64,000 nt of DNA from Pigoraptor vietnamica. Taxonomy: Eukaryota; Opisthokonta; Filasterea. The notes under the pieces are model-generated. The model was not told where the DNA came from. It searched no databases and saw nothing but the letters and a program-made list of their open reading frames with translations. Position 1 is the stretch's first letter; each line of letters begins with the position of its first letter. The DNA is taken from the NCBI GenBank assembly GCA_943704525.1, contig CALSCQ010000796.1, positions 1 to 64,000 of the forward strand, read 5' to 3'. Below, piece by piece: positions 41,032-54,563 of this stretch. Position numbers and translations under genes: made by a program.

Positions 41032-44000
41032 ATGGCTGCGCAACGGTGCGGCGAAGGGAGTCGCTGTTCGCGATGCCGTCCCATCCCCCTCGGGGCCGTT
41101 GCTATGGGCGCTGCGGTGGTGCTTTTCGCGCTGTCGCACGCGAATGCGGCGCGCCCTCCTAACATCACGGTGGGCGGTCTCTTCCCCTTCCACACACTTG
41201 CGGGGGGAGTGCGCTCGTTTGCGCTGCAGAGGGCGCGCGCGTTGCAACTGGCCGCTGACGACGTGAACGCGGATCCCAACTTGCTCGCGAACACGACGCT
41301 CATCTTTGACAACCGCGACACGTACGGAGACCCGCGCTATGCGTTGGAGGCCGTCCTCAGCCTCATTAAGGGCGGCGCGGTCGGCGTCGTCGGCGAGGGG
41401 TCGAGCACCGTTTCCATCGCCGTGCAGAATCTCGCGCGTGTGTTCAGCGTGCCGCAACTTTCGTACGCCTCGACGAGTCCGTTGCTGTCGAACCGCGACC
41501 TCTACGACTTTTTCGCGCGCGGTGAGTGTTGTGTGCATTGTGGGAGTGTCCCTTTTGTTGCTCGCGGAACACACAGATGTGCACACGAGGGCCGACGCAG
41601 CCTCGAGTTACTAGTGCCGTTGTCGTTGTTGAGCAATACTGATACTTGAATGCACTTGGTGTGGAAATGCGGCACGCCACTCTCGTGAGTTCGAGGCCGC
41701 TCACTGCTATCCAATGCGGCGCCGCGCCTCCTTTTTCCCTCTCCTCCTTCCCACGCAGTCGTCCCTTCCGACGCGTACCAAGGGAGGGCCCTCGCGTCTC
41801 TCTTTCGCGCTCTGCGCTTCTCCCGCATTGCGACCGTCAACACGGAGGACGCGTACGGGTCGTCGGGAATATCGGCCTTTTTGCAGGCGTGCAGGGAGTT
41901 TCGCATTCCAATCCTCGCGTCCTTCTCCTTCCCGTCGAGCATCACGGCGGACGAGGCCGCGGACGTCGTCGCGCAGCTGCGGGACGCGCGCCCTTCGGTC
42001 GTGCTGCTCTTCATGTCCGACGTCGACTCGCAGCGCATGCTGGACGCGTGCCGCACGGCTGGTTACGGCCGCGACGGGTCCGTGCTGTTCGTGGGCTCGG
42101 ACGCGTGGGCGCAGCTCGCCGTCATCGGGAACAACGCGCCGTTCGTGAACGGCATGCTGGGCGTGGCCGCGCGCTCCCCGTCGGGGTCCCGCATGGACGC
42201 GTTCGCGCAGCGGTGGGCGGCGCTGAGCGCGACCGAGTTTCCGGGGCAAGAGATGAACCCGTACGTGCCGTTCACTTACGACTGCGGGCTCGTCTTTGCG
42301 ACGGCGCTCGAGCGACTCTTGGCGGACGGGCACAACGCGACCGACGGCGCCGTTCTGCTGCGGTACCTCTTGAACGGGACGTACCACGGGGTGACGGGCA
42401 CGATCCGCTTTGTGAACGGCGGCGACGTACCCGGAACTTACAGCGTGCGCAACCTGCAGAACGGCACGTTTGTCGAGGTGGCCGTGTGGAACACGAGCGG
42501 CATCTTCTTCCCCTCGGCGCCGCCGTCCGTTGTGGCCGCGGCGGCATTGGACGGCGACTACGGCGCGCACCTGGAAGCGCTCGGGATCGTGTTTCCGAAC
42601 AATCGGTCGTCGTTTTCTTCCTCGCTGTGCACGCCGCCGTGCGGAGGGGGCGGCCACTGCATTGCGCGGGACTCGTGCCTCTGCAGTTCGGGGTGGGTGG
42701 GGCGGACGTGCGGCACGCCCATCTGCGACGGGTGCGTGCATGGGATGTGCGTGGCGCCGGGCAACTGCACGTGCTTCCCGGGGTGGTACGGGCCTGCCTG
42801 CTCTCTCGAGAGTGGCGGTGAGTCGAATTTGCGGTACAATGTTGTTGTTCCCGTTGGGTGTCGTGCGTCTGCATCGACGTGTCTGTCAAATGCAGGACAG
42901 AGGTCAGTGATCGGTTTCTCGCGGTCCGCGTAGAGTCGATGGATGCGTCGTTTGTGAGCGAAGCTGATCCGCCATTTCTTTCGCGATCACTGCATCCACG
43001 TGCAGGCTCCGGCTCGTCTGTCGTCCTCCCCGCCGTGTTGGGCTCGTGCCTTGGAGCGGCAGCGATAGTGCTGGCCCTTGTGGCGGTAGCCCTGAGGCAT
43101 CGGTTGCGCATGACGCGCGTGAGCGAGGCCCAGTGTGACCGCCTACGCTATCTGCTCGACGAGACGGAGTTGGAGGTTGGCGAGATCATCGCCGTTGGAA
43201 GGTGCGCGTGCGAGAACAGTGTCATGTGGCTGTGTTGTATGAGCCACGTGCCCTGTGCATTTTCGTGCGCCAAAGGTGCCCTCTTGTGACCTACCCTAGT
43301 AGGCAACTGCCCTTAAGAGTTTTGCATGCGATTTTCCCCCCTCGGTGTGTCGCCTGCGCCTTTTCGTCGATCTGACGGCGGCGTACATCGACTGCGTGCG
43401 ACGCTTACGACCTCTGTCCCCCACCTTTGCATACGCCACAACTCTTGCAGTTTTGGAGAGGTACTCAAGGCTCGCTTCAGGTACGGTCCCTGCGCACCTT
43501 GCAAGTACATGTGGCCGCGCGCACCGCGCACGTGCACACACACACACGCGCTGACTTTTGACCCGCCATCCCCTCGCCGCCGCCGACGACGCAGGGGCAC
43601 CGACGTTGCGATCAAGCGCATCAAGAAGGACCTGATCGACCGCGCGGCGGACGTGCCGCACTTTACGAACGCGCCATCCTTCATGCGCCCGAGCGACGAT
43701 CCGAACACGGCCAGGAAGGAACGGTGGTTCACGAGCAAGCAGCGCGCGGCCGTCGCCGCCGTCGCCGCCGGGGACGGCGAACGGGCCGATCCCGCGCTCG
43801 AGGAATTCTATCGCTCCGTCCACGCGTCGCTGTCGATGGCCGTGAACCCTGCGCACGCCGACCGCAAGGCGCAGGACGACAAGTCCGTGGCGTCGTCGTC
43901 GAAGAACGGGAGCGGGAAGCCGAGGGCGACGTCGTCGGCGTCAAAGCCGGAGAGCGACAGCGGAAAGGCCGCGAAGGATGGGAGCGGACCACTGAACAAG

Positions 44001-46014
44001 CTCAAGTCGCCGAGCAGGACGCCGAACGAGTTTTGCTCTGCGCTGTGCACGATGGATGTCACGGGCAGCGCCGACGCACGCATGCGCGCCATCAAGAACG
44101 ACATGCTCGCCGAAATCGACATTCTGTGGTGCGTGGCCGTCGTCAGTCAGCTGCCGCCGCGCGTTCGACGCATCCGTCTCTGTCCCTCCCCCGTCTCTCT
44201 CTCTCTCTCTCTCTCGCCCTCTCGCGACGTGCTTGCGCCGCTCTTGCGCTCGCTTGCTAACGTCCTTTCCGCAGCCATCTCCGACATCCTAATATCGTGC
44301 TTTTTATGGGAGTCAGTGTGTGCAAAACGCTGGGCCTCCCGATGATTGTACAGGAGGTGCGTGTGTGTACCAAGTCTGCCTGCTGGCGCGCCGTGTTTCT
44401 ATATGTGTATGAATTACTTTGTACGTGAGCGACTGACGCTTCGACCCGCAGTTCATGGATCGTGGGTCGCTGTACCAGCTCCTGGGCACCCCCGAGCTCA
44501 CGCTCTCAATACGCGAGCGAATTCGAATGGGTAGGCGGTCATGAACGGCGTGCAGAGTGTGCATACGTCGAACTGTTTCGAAGTCTTATCATCACTGCGC
44601 CTGCGCTTGTGCTCTTCCCCACCATTAGTTCGCTAGTTGGGGTAGGCGGTGCCTGTGCTTGCGCTCCCCGTCGGCGCTGGTGCACTGGTGACTCGTCTTC
44701 GCACACATGCAGGGCTCGATTGCTCGCGGGGAATGCAGTACCTTCACGGCAGCGGTATTTTGGTGGGTCTCAGCCTGTCCCTGATGTGGCTCAGTGCACA
44801 CATTCTGTTCTCGCACGCGGGACGTGCGACGCTGACGAAACGACTCACTTGCTTCGCCGTTACACCCCGCGCAGCACCTCGATCTCAAGTCGCTCAACCT
44901 GCTGGTCTCCGAGTCGTGGCAAGTGAAGGTGGCTGATTTCGGGCTCTCGCGGTTCAAACCGATGCCGTCGAACGACATGGGAGACGACGACGAGCCGCAG
45001 CAGGGCCAAAATACGGCGGCGATTGGGACGCTGCTCTGGATGGCGCCCGAGGTGGGCAGGCGTCAAGGGCCGGTCCTGTTGCTCGTTCACGCGCAGTTGG
45101 CGAAAAGGCTCTTGTCATTGTTATATTTTACAGTCGTCGCTGAAGACCCCATGTGGGATCTAATCATGCGCGTATTTTGCGACAGGTATTAACGGGCCAC
45201 GGTGCTGTGTATCCCAGCGGTGGGTGAGCACTTGCGTGCGTGTACATGCTGAGCGAAAGCAGCGCTGATGAGAGAAGGGCCGCGCGCTGGTGCGTGCCAC
45301 GCGTTGATGTATGTGTGCACCGGCTCACTCTGCGTTGCAATGCGTGCGCGCGCAGACGTTTACTCGTTCGGCATTGTCCTGTGGGAAATACTAACGGAGA
45401 AACGGCCGTACGAGGACCTCCGTGAGGCAGGGCGCAACCAGATCAGTGTCGTATACGACGTTGTGCAGCAAGGTGCTGTGCGCTGGCTGTGTTGACTGGG
45501 CCGTGCCTCTCACTGCTGTGGAAGATAGTGCCACTGACAGCCGCCATTTAAAGCGACCCTTAACTCACACTGACCGGCCGTCCCCCCCCCCCCGCACACA
45601 CACACACACACGCACGCACACACTGGCACACTGAAAACAGATCTACGTCCCGAGGTGCCGCAGAACACGCCGTATCCGATGGAATATCTCCGCCTCATGC
45701 GCGAATGCTGGTGAGTGTTCGCCATGACGTAGAGCACGCGGATAATGCACTGCGGGTGCATGCATGAGTGCTTGCGTAACCTTATTATGTCCACTGGTTT
45801 CGGTACGTCGTCGGCTGGCGGCTCAGTCAGTCACGCGCGCTAGTTAACTGCCAGCAGGCGTGAAGTCCCTAGTCCCCACTGACTCACGCAACACCCATCC
45901 TTTTGTGCCCTCCTCCACTCGTCCAACAGGGACTACAACTACCGCCGACGTCCCACGTTTGCAGAGACCACGGAGCGCCTTGAAGCGATGGTTGCGCAGG
46001 CATTCACGCATTAA
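41032..46014 (+). CDS. Receptor TKL kinase: periplasmic-binding-like ectodomain, EGF repeats, TM, kinase
   Basis: ATG 41032, TAA 46012-46014, about 13 exons. After a signal peptide (GAAVVLFALSHANAARP) comes a type I periplasmic-binding/ANF-receptor fold: NITVGGLFPFHTLAGGVRSF, VGVVGEGSSTVSIAVQNLAR, then KYGSSGI-like DAYGSSGISAFLQACREF and NPYVPFTYDCGLVFATALER. Several N-glycosylation sites (NGT, NAT, NTS) are present. Two EGF-like modules follow (CTPPCGGGGHCIARDSC, CVHGMCVAPGNCTCFPGWYG), then a TM helix (VVLPAVLGSCLGAAAIVLAL). The kinase has SFGEVLKARFR, VAIKRIKKD, a 130-residue low-complexity insert, EIDILCHLRHPNIVLFMGV, HLDLKSLNLL, VADFGLSRF, WMAPE and DVYSFGIVLWEILTEKRPY. The catalytic HRD is HLD and the first Gly of the P-loop is Ala. 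A cell-surface sensor of small ligands is the natural reading. The ligand is unknown. Confidence 0.9.
45585..45622. repeat. Poly-C plus (CA)n tract in receptor-kinase intron
   Basis: About eleven C residues followed by a CA tract in one of the last introns of the receptor kinase gene. Confidence 0.85.
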
Positions 46015-46178
46015 TAATACACCGGCAGATTCGAGTCGCATCCGGGACTGGTGTGTTACACTTGAACCACGTGAGACAGTTAGCACAAATCCGGCAGAAC
46101 GATTGTTGATAAGAACACACGCACACGCACGACGCTCTCCGCGACACCACGGTCGCTTTCTCCTTGAGCAGCACGGAC

Positions 46179-46934
46179 ATGAGTTCTCACGTGGATGCAC
46201 CAGCGCGTGGCGCACCGTCGGCAGACGCCGCTCCGCCCCGTCGCACGTACACGCGGCGTCCCATTCCGCCCCTTGCCGACCGCGTGCTGTTCCGCAAGCA
46301 CATTCCGCCGCAGCACATCCACCGCGACACGACGCTGTACATGCCGCTGTTGATGCCGAAGCGACAGGGCCTCATGCGCCTCGCAATTGTCATCCCGTCC
46401 ACCAGTGAGTGATTCTGCGGCAGTGCGACTGACATTGGTGCTGTTGGCTATATTCGCCCTTCGTTTTCTCTTTCTTGCGTGCACGCTTCCTCCGCTAACG
46501 GCGGCATCCTCCTTTTCTTCTCTTCTCTTCGCAAAGTCCTTGCGTATGGCATGATATTCGAGGCGCCGTGGAAGGAGCCGAACGTGCTCACACCGGTACG
46601 TGTGTGTGAGGTTCGAGAAAAGATTGATGCCAACACGCGCGTGTCGAGCCAATAATGCACCCGCTCTCATAGTTCGCGACGCACACTCAAAGGAGAAGAA
46701 GGAGACATGCGTTTATGTGCAATGCAGGTGGCTGTGCACTTGCCGAAAAGTGGGTTGCAAGTGTCGCTCTCGCTGACGCACAAGCGAACAACGCAGCTTC
46801 GTAACGCGTACCGCGACTTCAAGGGGCGCCTCTTCGGGACGCGTGGCATCGCCGCAGACGACATAGAGCGCGAACTCGAACGCATCGAGCGCCTGCAGGC
46901 TGCAAGTGCGACGAATGCGCCGCCAAAGGCCTGA
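46179..46934 (+). CDS. Small protein with one hydrophobic segment, family not recognised
   Basis: Exons 46179-46404, 46537-46595 and 46728-46934; all junctions keep frame and give 163 residues. The N-terminal 45 residues are Pro/Arg-rich (PPRRTYTRRPIPPLADRVLF). A hydrophobic stretch, MRLAIVIPSTILAYGMIF, is created across the first splice junction and could be a membrane segment. The middle part VAVHLPKSGLQVSLSLTHKR has alternating strands, and the end is a charged helix (DDIERELERIERLQAASA). Donors are GTGAGT and GTACGT. Basic N terminus and one TM would suit a mitochondrial inner-membrane protein, but this is only a guess. I know of no matching family. Confidence 0.6.
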
Positions 46935-47466
46935 ATTTTGGTCGTGGCGTCATATTCTACTCTGTACGGTGCGATGGACCCAATCGGCAACTCTCGTACG
47001 AAAAGCGGGACGTTTCGCCTGAGGCTCTCACTTTGAGCTAGGCGCGCATTTTGGCTCTCGGCTCGGTTGTTGGCGAAAGACAGTGCCTCGGCAGTTCGAA
47101 GCGTGCACTGTTACGCGCACGCGCGTCGTCCATTTCATTGTTGGCCAGTGAAACGGCGGCGTGCGTCAAGAAGTTGTTGGACTGGGCCCTTGGTTGATTC
47201 GTTTCTGATTTTTTGAATGTTTTGCAAGATAACGCGACGAGAACGCAGGCGCGCGCAGCGATGGTACGCAAAAGGCAGTGGCCACAGGCGACCCCATGCG
47301 GCTTGTTCCTCCATAGAGAGCCGACATGGGGCGCGGGGACAGAACGAAAAGGGTTATAGACAAATCGATAGTCTGGCGAAGACCTCAGAGGCGCCTCCAC
47401 CCGCGCTGCTGTTGCATATGTACAGCCTTGCATGACAGCGGTGCGACGGGCGCGTGTACGTCCGCC
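46935..47466. other. Convergent intergenic space, unknown gene / Aurora
   Basis: 532 bp with no protein-like frame, RNA gene or repeat that I can support. Confidence 0.45.
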
Positions 47467-49185
<1,719 letters not shown>

Positions 49186-49392
49186 GGCGGAGATACGTGT
49201 GCGGAGTAAGGACGGAATGCAAGGCAAAGGAGAGACAGCGCATGCAAAAGAATGCGGGATGAAAAAGCAATTTTCTCTTTCCGAGGAGTGATTCGGTTGG
49301 CGTGTGTGTTTGCGGCGGTGTCCACATGTCACACATGAAAATTCAAATTCAAATCGAAGCGCCTGGTCACCATCACCGTCTAAAAATAGTAC

Positions 49393-49467
49393 CGCCCCTT
49401 GGGGGGATCGAACCCCCGACCCTGGGATTAAAAGTCCCATGCTCTAAACCATCTGAGCTAAAGGGGC
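49393..49467 (-). tRNA. tRNA-Lys (anticodon UUU)
   Basis: On the minus strand the acceptor arm GCCCCTT pairs with AAGGGGC, discriminator G. The D arm has TTTAGCTCAGATGGTTTAGA (A box), the anticodon stem-loop is TGGGA-CTTTTAA-TCCCA with anticodon TTT, and the T arm has GGGGGTTCGATCCCCC (B box). No intron and no encoded CCA. A pol III terminator TTTTT (forward AAAAA, 49382-49386) follows 7 bp downstream. Confidence 0.97.
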
Positions 49468-49903
49468 ACGTGACACCATCCAACACAGAATTTTGTGCAG
49501 AATGCGGATATCCCCGTTACGCCCGCCGTTTCTCACCCCGTATGTTTTGTTACACTACTTTCGATTGTAACGTGTTGCCCTGTTGTCATGGACACAGCGA
49601 CCCAGGGGTACATTTAATTTGAAATCTCTGAAAATAGTTCAAAGAAAGACCACTTGTCAATTTGCGAGTCCCATGCTGTGGGCTGGAATGTACTGGCCAT
49701 ACCAATCGCTTCTCTCCTTGACGTGCGTCCCTTCCTTCATCGACACTGTGTTCGGAGAGTACTTCTGCATTTGCGCTCTAGCACGCGGGGAAGTCGACGA
49801 CAGCTTTCTTTGAAGCGGGGAGTGGGACTCGTTGATTGATCTCGTGCCGTCCGCAAACCGGCCTCGTTCGTTTGTGTGGCGCGGCGGCGCGCAGCAACGG
49901 AGA
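49468..49903. promoter_or_regulatory. Interval between tRNA-Lys and CCDC40
   Basis: 436 bp containing the CCDC40 promoter and tRNA upstream flank. A somewhat AT-richer stretch at 49540-49660 is the only visible feature. I found no RFX-type X-box. Confidence 0.4.
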
Positions 49904-52900
49904 ATGTCCGGCGCCATCGAGGACCCGTACCTCGACGACCACGACGATGGGGAGGACAACGTGGTTGTTGCGACGGGGACAGGCGCTGATTACGAGGGAC
50001 ACCCGTCGGACGACGATGTGGAGGATGAGGAGCAGGGCGTCGACTACACGCTCGACCCGGACCACGTGAGTGCTGGCTGAGAAGCGGCCGAGTCGCGGAG
50101 AAGAGTAGCGGTTGTTGTGCTACAGAGGTCACGACAACGCAAGTGCAGAAGTTTGAACAATGGCATGAGAATTAGAGCGACTTGAATTGAGGGGCTGACG
50201 CCGCTTTCGCCCTGCAGCCGCTGATGCGCCGCGTCCAAGAGCGCCTCAAGCGACAGCTGCAGAAGGAGCGCGACCGCGTCGTGCAAGAGCACCGCGAGAA
50301 GGTACCGTTTCCCTGTGCGAACACGCGTGCTGTGCGTGAGTGCATTATCCCGAGAGGCGTGGTTCTAGATGCGCGCGCGACGGAATGCCTTGTGCTGACG
50401 GCGACTGAACCCGCAGAGCGAGCAACTGAAAAAGCTGCGGCAGAAGCGCGAGGAGACCGGTGTGGAGCTCTACAGCCAGCAACAGCAGCTTGCTAAGCTC
50501 CAGATGCTCCTAGAGAAGGCAAACGACAATTACAACACAATCAAGTGAGTGGGCGGCGTTGCGCTGCGAGTGCTGCGTTTATTTCCTTTTCCTAAGTGCG
50601 ACAATCGCGTGACTGTTAGCGGATGGGCGGAAAGGTGTCCCTTGCGTGCGTGTGCGTATGGCTGTAGTGTTGTGTTTGACGGCATGGTTCTGTAATGCGG
50701 GGTGCCCCTTGAGTGCGTCTGTAAGTGTTGTGTTTTACGGCATGGGGCCTGTATTGGGGGGTGTCCACTGTGTGATTGTTTCAAGGGTGGCGTGCAATGA
50801 GACGCGTACGACTGACTGTCGGTTATGCGCAGCCACATTCGCAAGGGCTCTGAGACGAAGGTCGGCCTCTTCAACGAGGAATCGGACAAGGAGAAGCAGA
50901 AGCTTGCGGCGCAGCGCAAGAATGGTGCGTTTGCATGCGCTTGCGTGCGCTTCTGTGTCTCCGCCTTGTTAGCATGTCCATGCTTGTCTTTCGCTCTCTG
51001 TGTGTGCGCGCGCGTATGTGTGTGCATCCACTAGCATTGCGGCCGAGTTGCCACTTGATCTCTGCGTGGCATACGACTGACGCGCCTTTCCCGCGTGCCT
51101 CTCGTCTCGCAGTGGAGGCCCTGCAGGCCGAGCTGGACCGCCTCAACGCGCTCATCCAGCAGGCTGACAAGTACAACGACGAGAGCAAGGCGGAGGTCGC
51201 CGTCACGAAGCGCGTCTCGAGCAAGGCGAAGGAGGACATGACGCAGCTCGAGCAGCAGAAAGTCAAGCAGGTGCGCTATCGACCGCCGTTGACGCTGTTG
51301 GCCGCTGTCTTGTGTGTGTGGATGTGATTTGTGTGCGGCCGTGCGGTTGCGCCTGGGAACTGCTTTCAGCTGTACGGATGTGTTGGTGCAGTGGGTCTCG
51401 CATTTTTTTTATTTTTTTATTTTTATTTTTTTTTCCTAATGGTGCATCTGTTTTGTGGGCGCATGCGACTGCATATGCGCGTGCGTTTCTTTCGTGTGTT
51501 GTGCAAGGGCAAGGCTTGTTTGAATTTGAATTTTTCGAATGGAGAGAGGAAAGAGATTGTTGGCGAGTGGGCTGAATGAATGGCTACGCACACACACACG
51601 CGCAGGACCTCCTCATCGACGAGATGAGCGAGCGTGCCAAGACGCTCAGCGAGAAGAAGACGCTGTACGAGGCGCAGCTTGCGACGCAGGCGAAGGAGAC
51701 CAAGGCCATTCTCGACACGCTTGCCGAGGCAACCGCCGAGATCGAGGCGATCAGCTACGAGAAGAAGCAGATCTTCCAGCAGTGGCGAAGCAGCCTCGTG
51801 GGCATGCAGCGGCGCGACGACGCGCTGCGGGCCATCCACGCGGCCCTGTCGAAGGAGAAGGAGCGGTTGGTGGAGCAGGCGGCTGAGCTGCAAGGGTACC
51901 GCGGGTCGATACGGCAGGAGCAGGGCCGCAACGAGAACCTCACCGTGCTCCTCAACCGCGTCGAGAACGAGATTACGACGCTCAACAGGCAGCTCGAAGC
52001 GATTGCGTCGAAGCGCGAGGAAACGATGGGGCAGTACTCGCTGCTGGCCAAGGCTCTGCAGGTGGGAATGGTGCCCAGCCACGGCTCGTAATCGGGAACA
52101 TGTTGCGCTGATACCTCCGATATTATAATTTGGCCCTTGCATGACGCTGACTCGTTCTTGTGCTTGTGCCGTATCTGCAGGACGCCGAGAGCGAGCTTGC
52201 GGGCGTGTCCAAGGAGCACGGCGCCCTTCTGCGCCACATTGACTCCCTCAACAAGGACGCGGAGCAGGTGGCGCGCGAGATTATGCAGGTCGAGCTCGAG
52301 ATTATGAACCAGCTCGGGTCGAAGGCGTCGGCGGAGAAGCTTTCCGACCGCACGCAGAAGAGCGCCGCGAAGATGCGGGCGGCGGTGAACGAGGAGGAGA
52401 GCCGGATACAGGAGCTGCAGAACGACCTCAGCAAGATGCGCGTGGAGGCGCAGAACGTCATGGCGCGCAACAAGTCGCTCAAGGCGGAGCTGCAGCGGTG
52501 CATTTCCGAGCTGAAGGAGAAGAACGTGCTCGTCGGCAATTACGAGCTCGAGATTCGCCAGAAGAACCAGGAGATTGAGAAGAAGCAGAAGGCCGTCGAC
52601 AGGCTCAACAAGCAGCTGGACGTCCTCAGCTCGAAGGCGGCGGTGGGTGCGGCGCCTGCTGACAGTTGTGGCTTTGCGCGCGTGTGTGCATCAGCATGTG
52701 TGTGTGTGTGTGTGTGTCGCCTGTGCCTATGTGTATGCCGAGCCTTCTTTACCATTCATGTACTAATTGCCGCCCTGTCGTTCACGCCACGCAGGACGAG
52801 AACAGCGGCCTCGCGGAGGTCGCGATTGCGAAGCTGCAGCGCGAGATTGACGCGACTGCGAGCGAAAACACGCAGCTGCAGCAGTTCTGGCTTCGGGACC

Positions 52901-54251
52901 AGCACGAGCTTGTGACGCTTGCGAAGGACGCCGAGGACCACGCGAAGGCCGCGCACGAACTGTCGACACGGCAGGTCATTCTGGAGCGCAAGCGGCTGCG
53001 CCTCGAACAGGAAATCGCGCAGCAGCACACGGAGATGGCCGAATACGACCGAAACATACGGGGCCTGCAGGCGGACCTCGTGCGGCTGAACCGCGTCATC
53101 CAGAAGAACGCCAACACGCGCGACGCCCTCACGGAGAACATGGCGGACATTGAGAGCGAGTTTGCGTCGAAGCTGAAGGAGGCGGAGCTCGACGCAATTC
53201 GGCTGGAGGAGGGCGCCGAGGGCATTCGCGAGGAGCGCCAGCGCATGGAGGCGTCGCTGATCGAGGCCGAGCGGCAGATTATGCTGTGGGAGCAGAAGCT
53301 GCAGCTCGCGAAGGAGACGCGCGCCGCGATCGATCCGAACGTGGGCGCGCAGGAGATTCAGCTGATGCGCTCCGAGATTCACCGCATGACGCTGCGGTAC
53401 GAGCAGCTGCAGCGCCAGCAGGAGAAGATGATTCAGGAGATGGAGAAGTCGATCGAGCGCCGCGAGTCAATTTCCACGCGGTGGGTGTGCGGGGCGATGT
53501 TGTGTCCGCGTTTGTGTGGGGCGCACTCTTGCACGTGTGATTTTGGGCGGGTCCGTCTCTGTGGTTTCGATTTTAGGAGGTACCGTTAATGTGAAGCTAA
53601 TACGATGTATGGTTGTTTGCGCAGAGGCCGCACGGTCGTCAATTCGAAGGCTGTGACGCAGGCGGCGCTCGGTAAGAAGCTCTCGGACGTCGACCGTAAG
53701 CTCAAGACGGTCGCGAAGGACTTGCGCTCGTGCGACCGCGAGATTGCGGCACTTACGGAGGCGCAGAATGCGACGGGCTCTCGCGTGGAGGAAGTTGGGC
53801 GCAAGTGTAAGGCGCTGCTCAGCCAGTGCGACATGCTAGAGGGCAAGTTCGCGCGGGACAACGAGATCAAGCAGAAGGTGCGTTGCGTGTGCGTGTGCGC
53901 TCGTGTATGTGCACGCGTGTGTTCGTACGTGATGTATTTGTGCGTTGTGCTTGTTTCGTGCGCGTGCTTGTTTCGTGCGCGTGTGATGCGGCCTAATCCT
54001 CTCTCCTCTTGCAGAACCTTGAGGCCATTCTCTTTTACAATCGCCAAGCGAAGCGCTACAAGGACGCGCTCGAGGGTCGGTACGCCATGTCTGGCGATGA
54101 CGCCAAGATTGCGTCAGAGTCGGCGCGACAGGAGGGCCGCATGCAGTCGCTGAACGCCGTGCTCGACAGCGTCATCCACGAACACCCGCACTTGCAGCGC
54201 CAGTTGGGAGAGATCTCTGCGACGCTCAACCAGCGCCTCGCCTCGTCGTGA
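49904..54251 (+). CDS. CCDC40: CCDC40/FAP172 axonemal 96-nm ruler coiled-coil protein
   Basis: ATG 49904, TGA 54249-54251, about 11 exons. After an acidic N terminus (DDHDDGEDNVVVATGTGADY) almost the whole protein is coiled coil. Diagnostic stretches are RRVQERLKRQLQKERDRVVQ near the start, FNEESDKEKQKLAAQRKN, and the late block EIQLMRSEIHRMTLRYEQLQ followed by RQQEKMIQEMEKSIERRESI, which aligns with CCDC40 (IHRM...LQRQQEKMI..ME...RRE). The C terminus NLEAILFYNRQAKRYKDALE to VIHEHPHLQRQLGEISATLN also matches. With CCDC39 this protein sets the 96-nm repeat and docks inner dynein arms and the nexin-dynein regulatory complex. Its presence means motile 9+2 cilia. Introns are GT-rich and 90-400 bp. 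Confidence 0.93.
52686..52722. repeat. (GT)n tract in CCDC40 intron
   Basis: GT microsatellite within the intron following exon end SSKAA. Typical of introns in this window. Confidence 0.8.
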
Positions 54252-54563
54252 GCGCCTGCTGCTGCTGTATTTGCGTGCGCTTGTGCGTGTGCGGCTGCGT
54301 GTGCGTGTGCGTGTGTGGCGTTGCCGGGCGTTGCTGCTATTGAAGATTGCGTGGTTGACGACGAGCGAGTGGGAATGGTCAGTGCACTCTGGTTCTTAAG
54401 TTACGACGAAAAGGGAGGCACGCAAAGGCGCCGCAATACGCAAGCGAAAGCGCGCGAAACGACACAACAGACAAACGCAATGGAGACGACGAAATCGACC
54501 GAATTCAAAAACACGCGCGAAACAAGAAAACAGCGGCGACATCGTTGACACTGATTCGTTACT
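54252..54563. other. Convergent intergenic space, CCDC40 / coiled-coil gene
   Basis: 312 bp, with GTGCGT-rich sequence just after the CCDC40 stop and ordinary sequence beyond. No gene seen. Confidence 0.5.
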
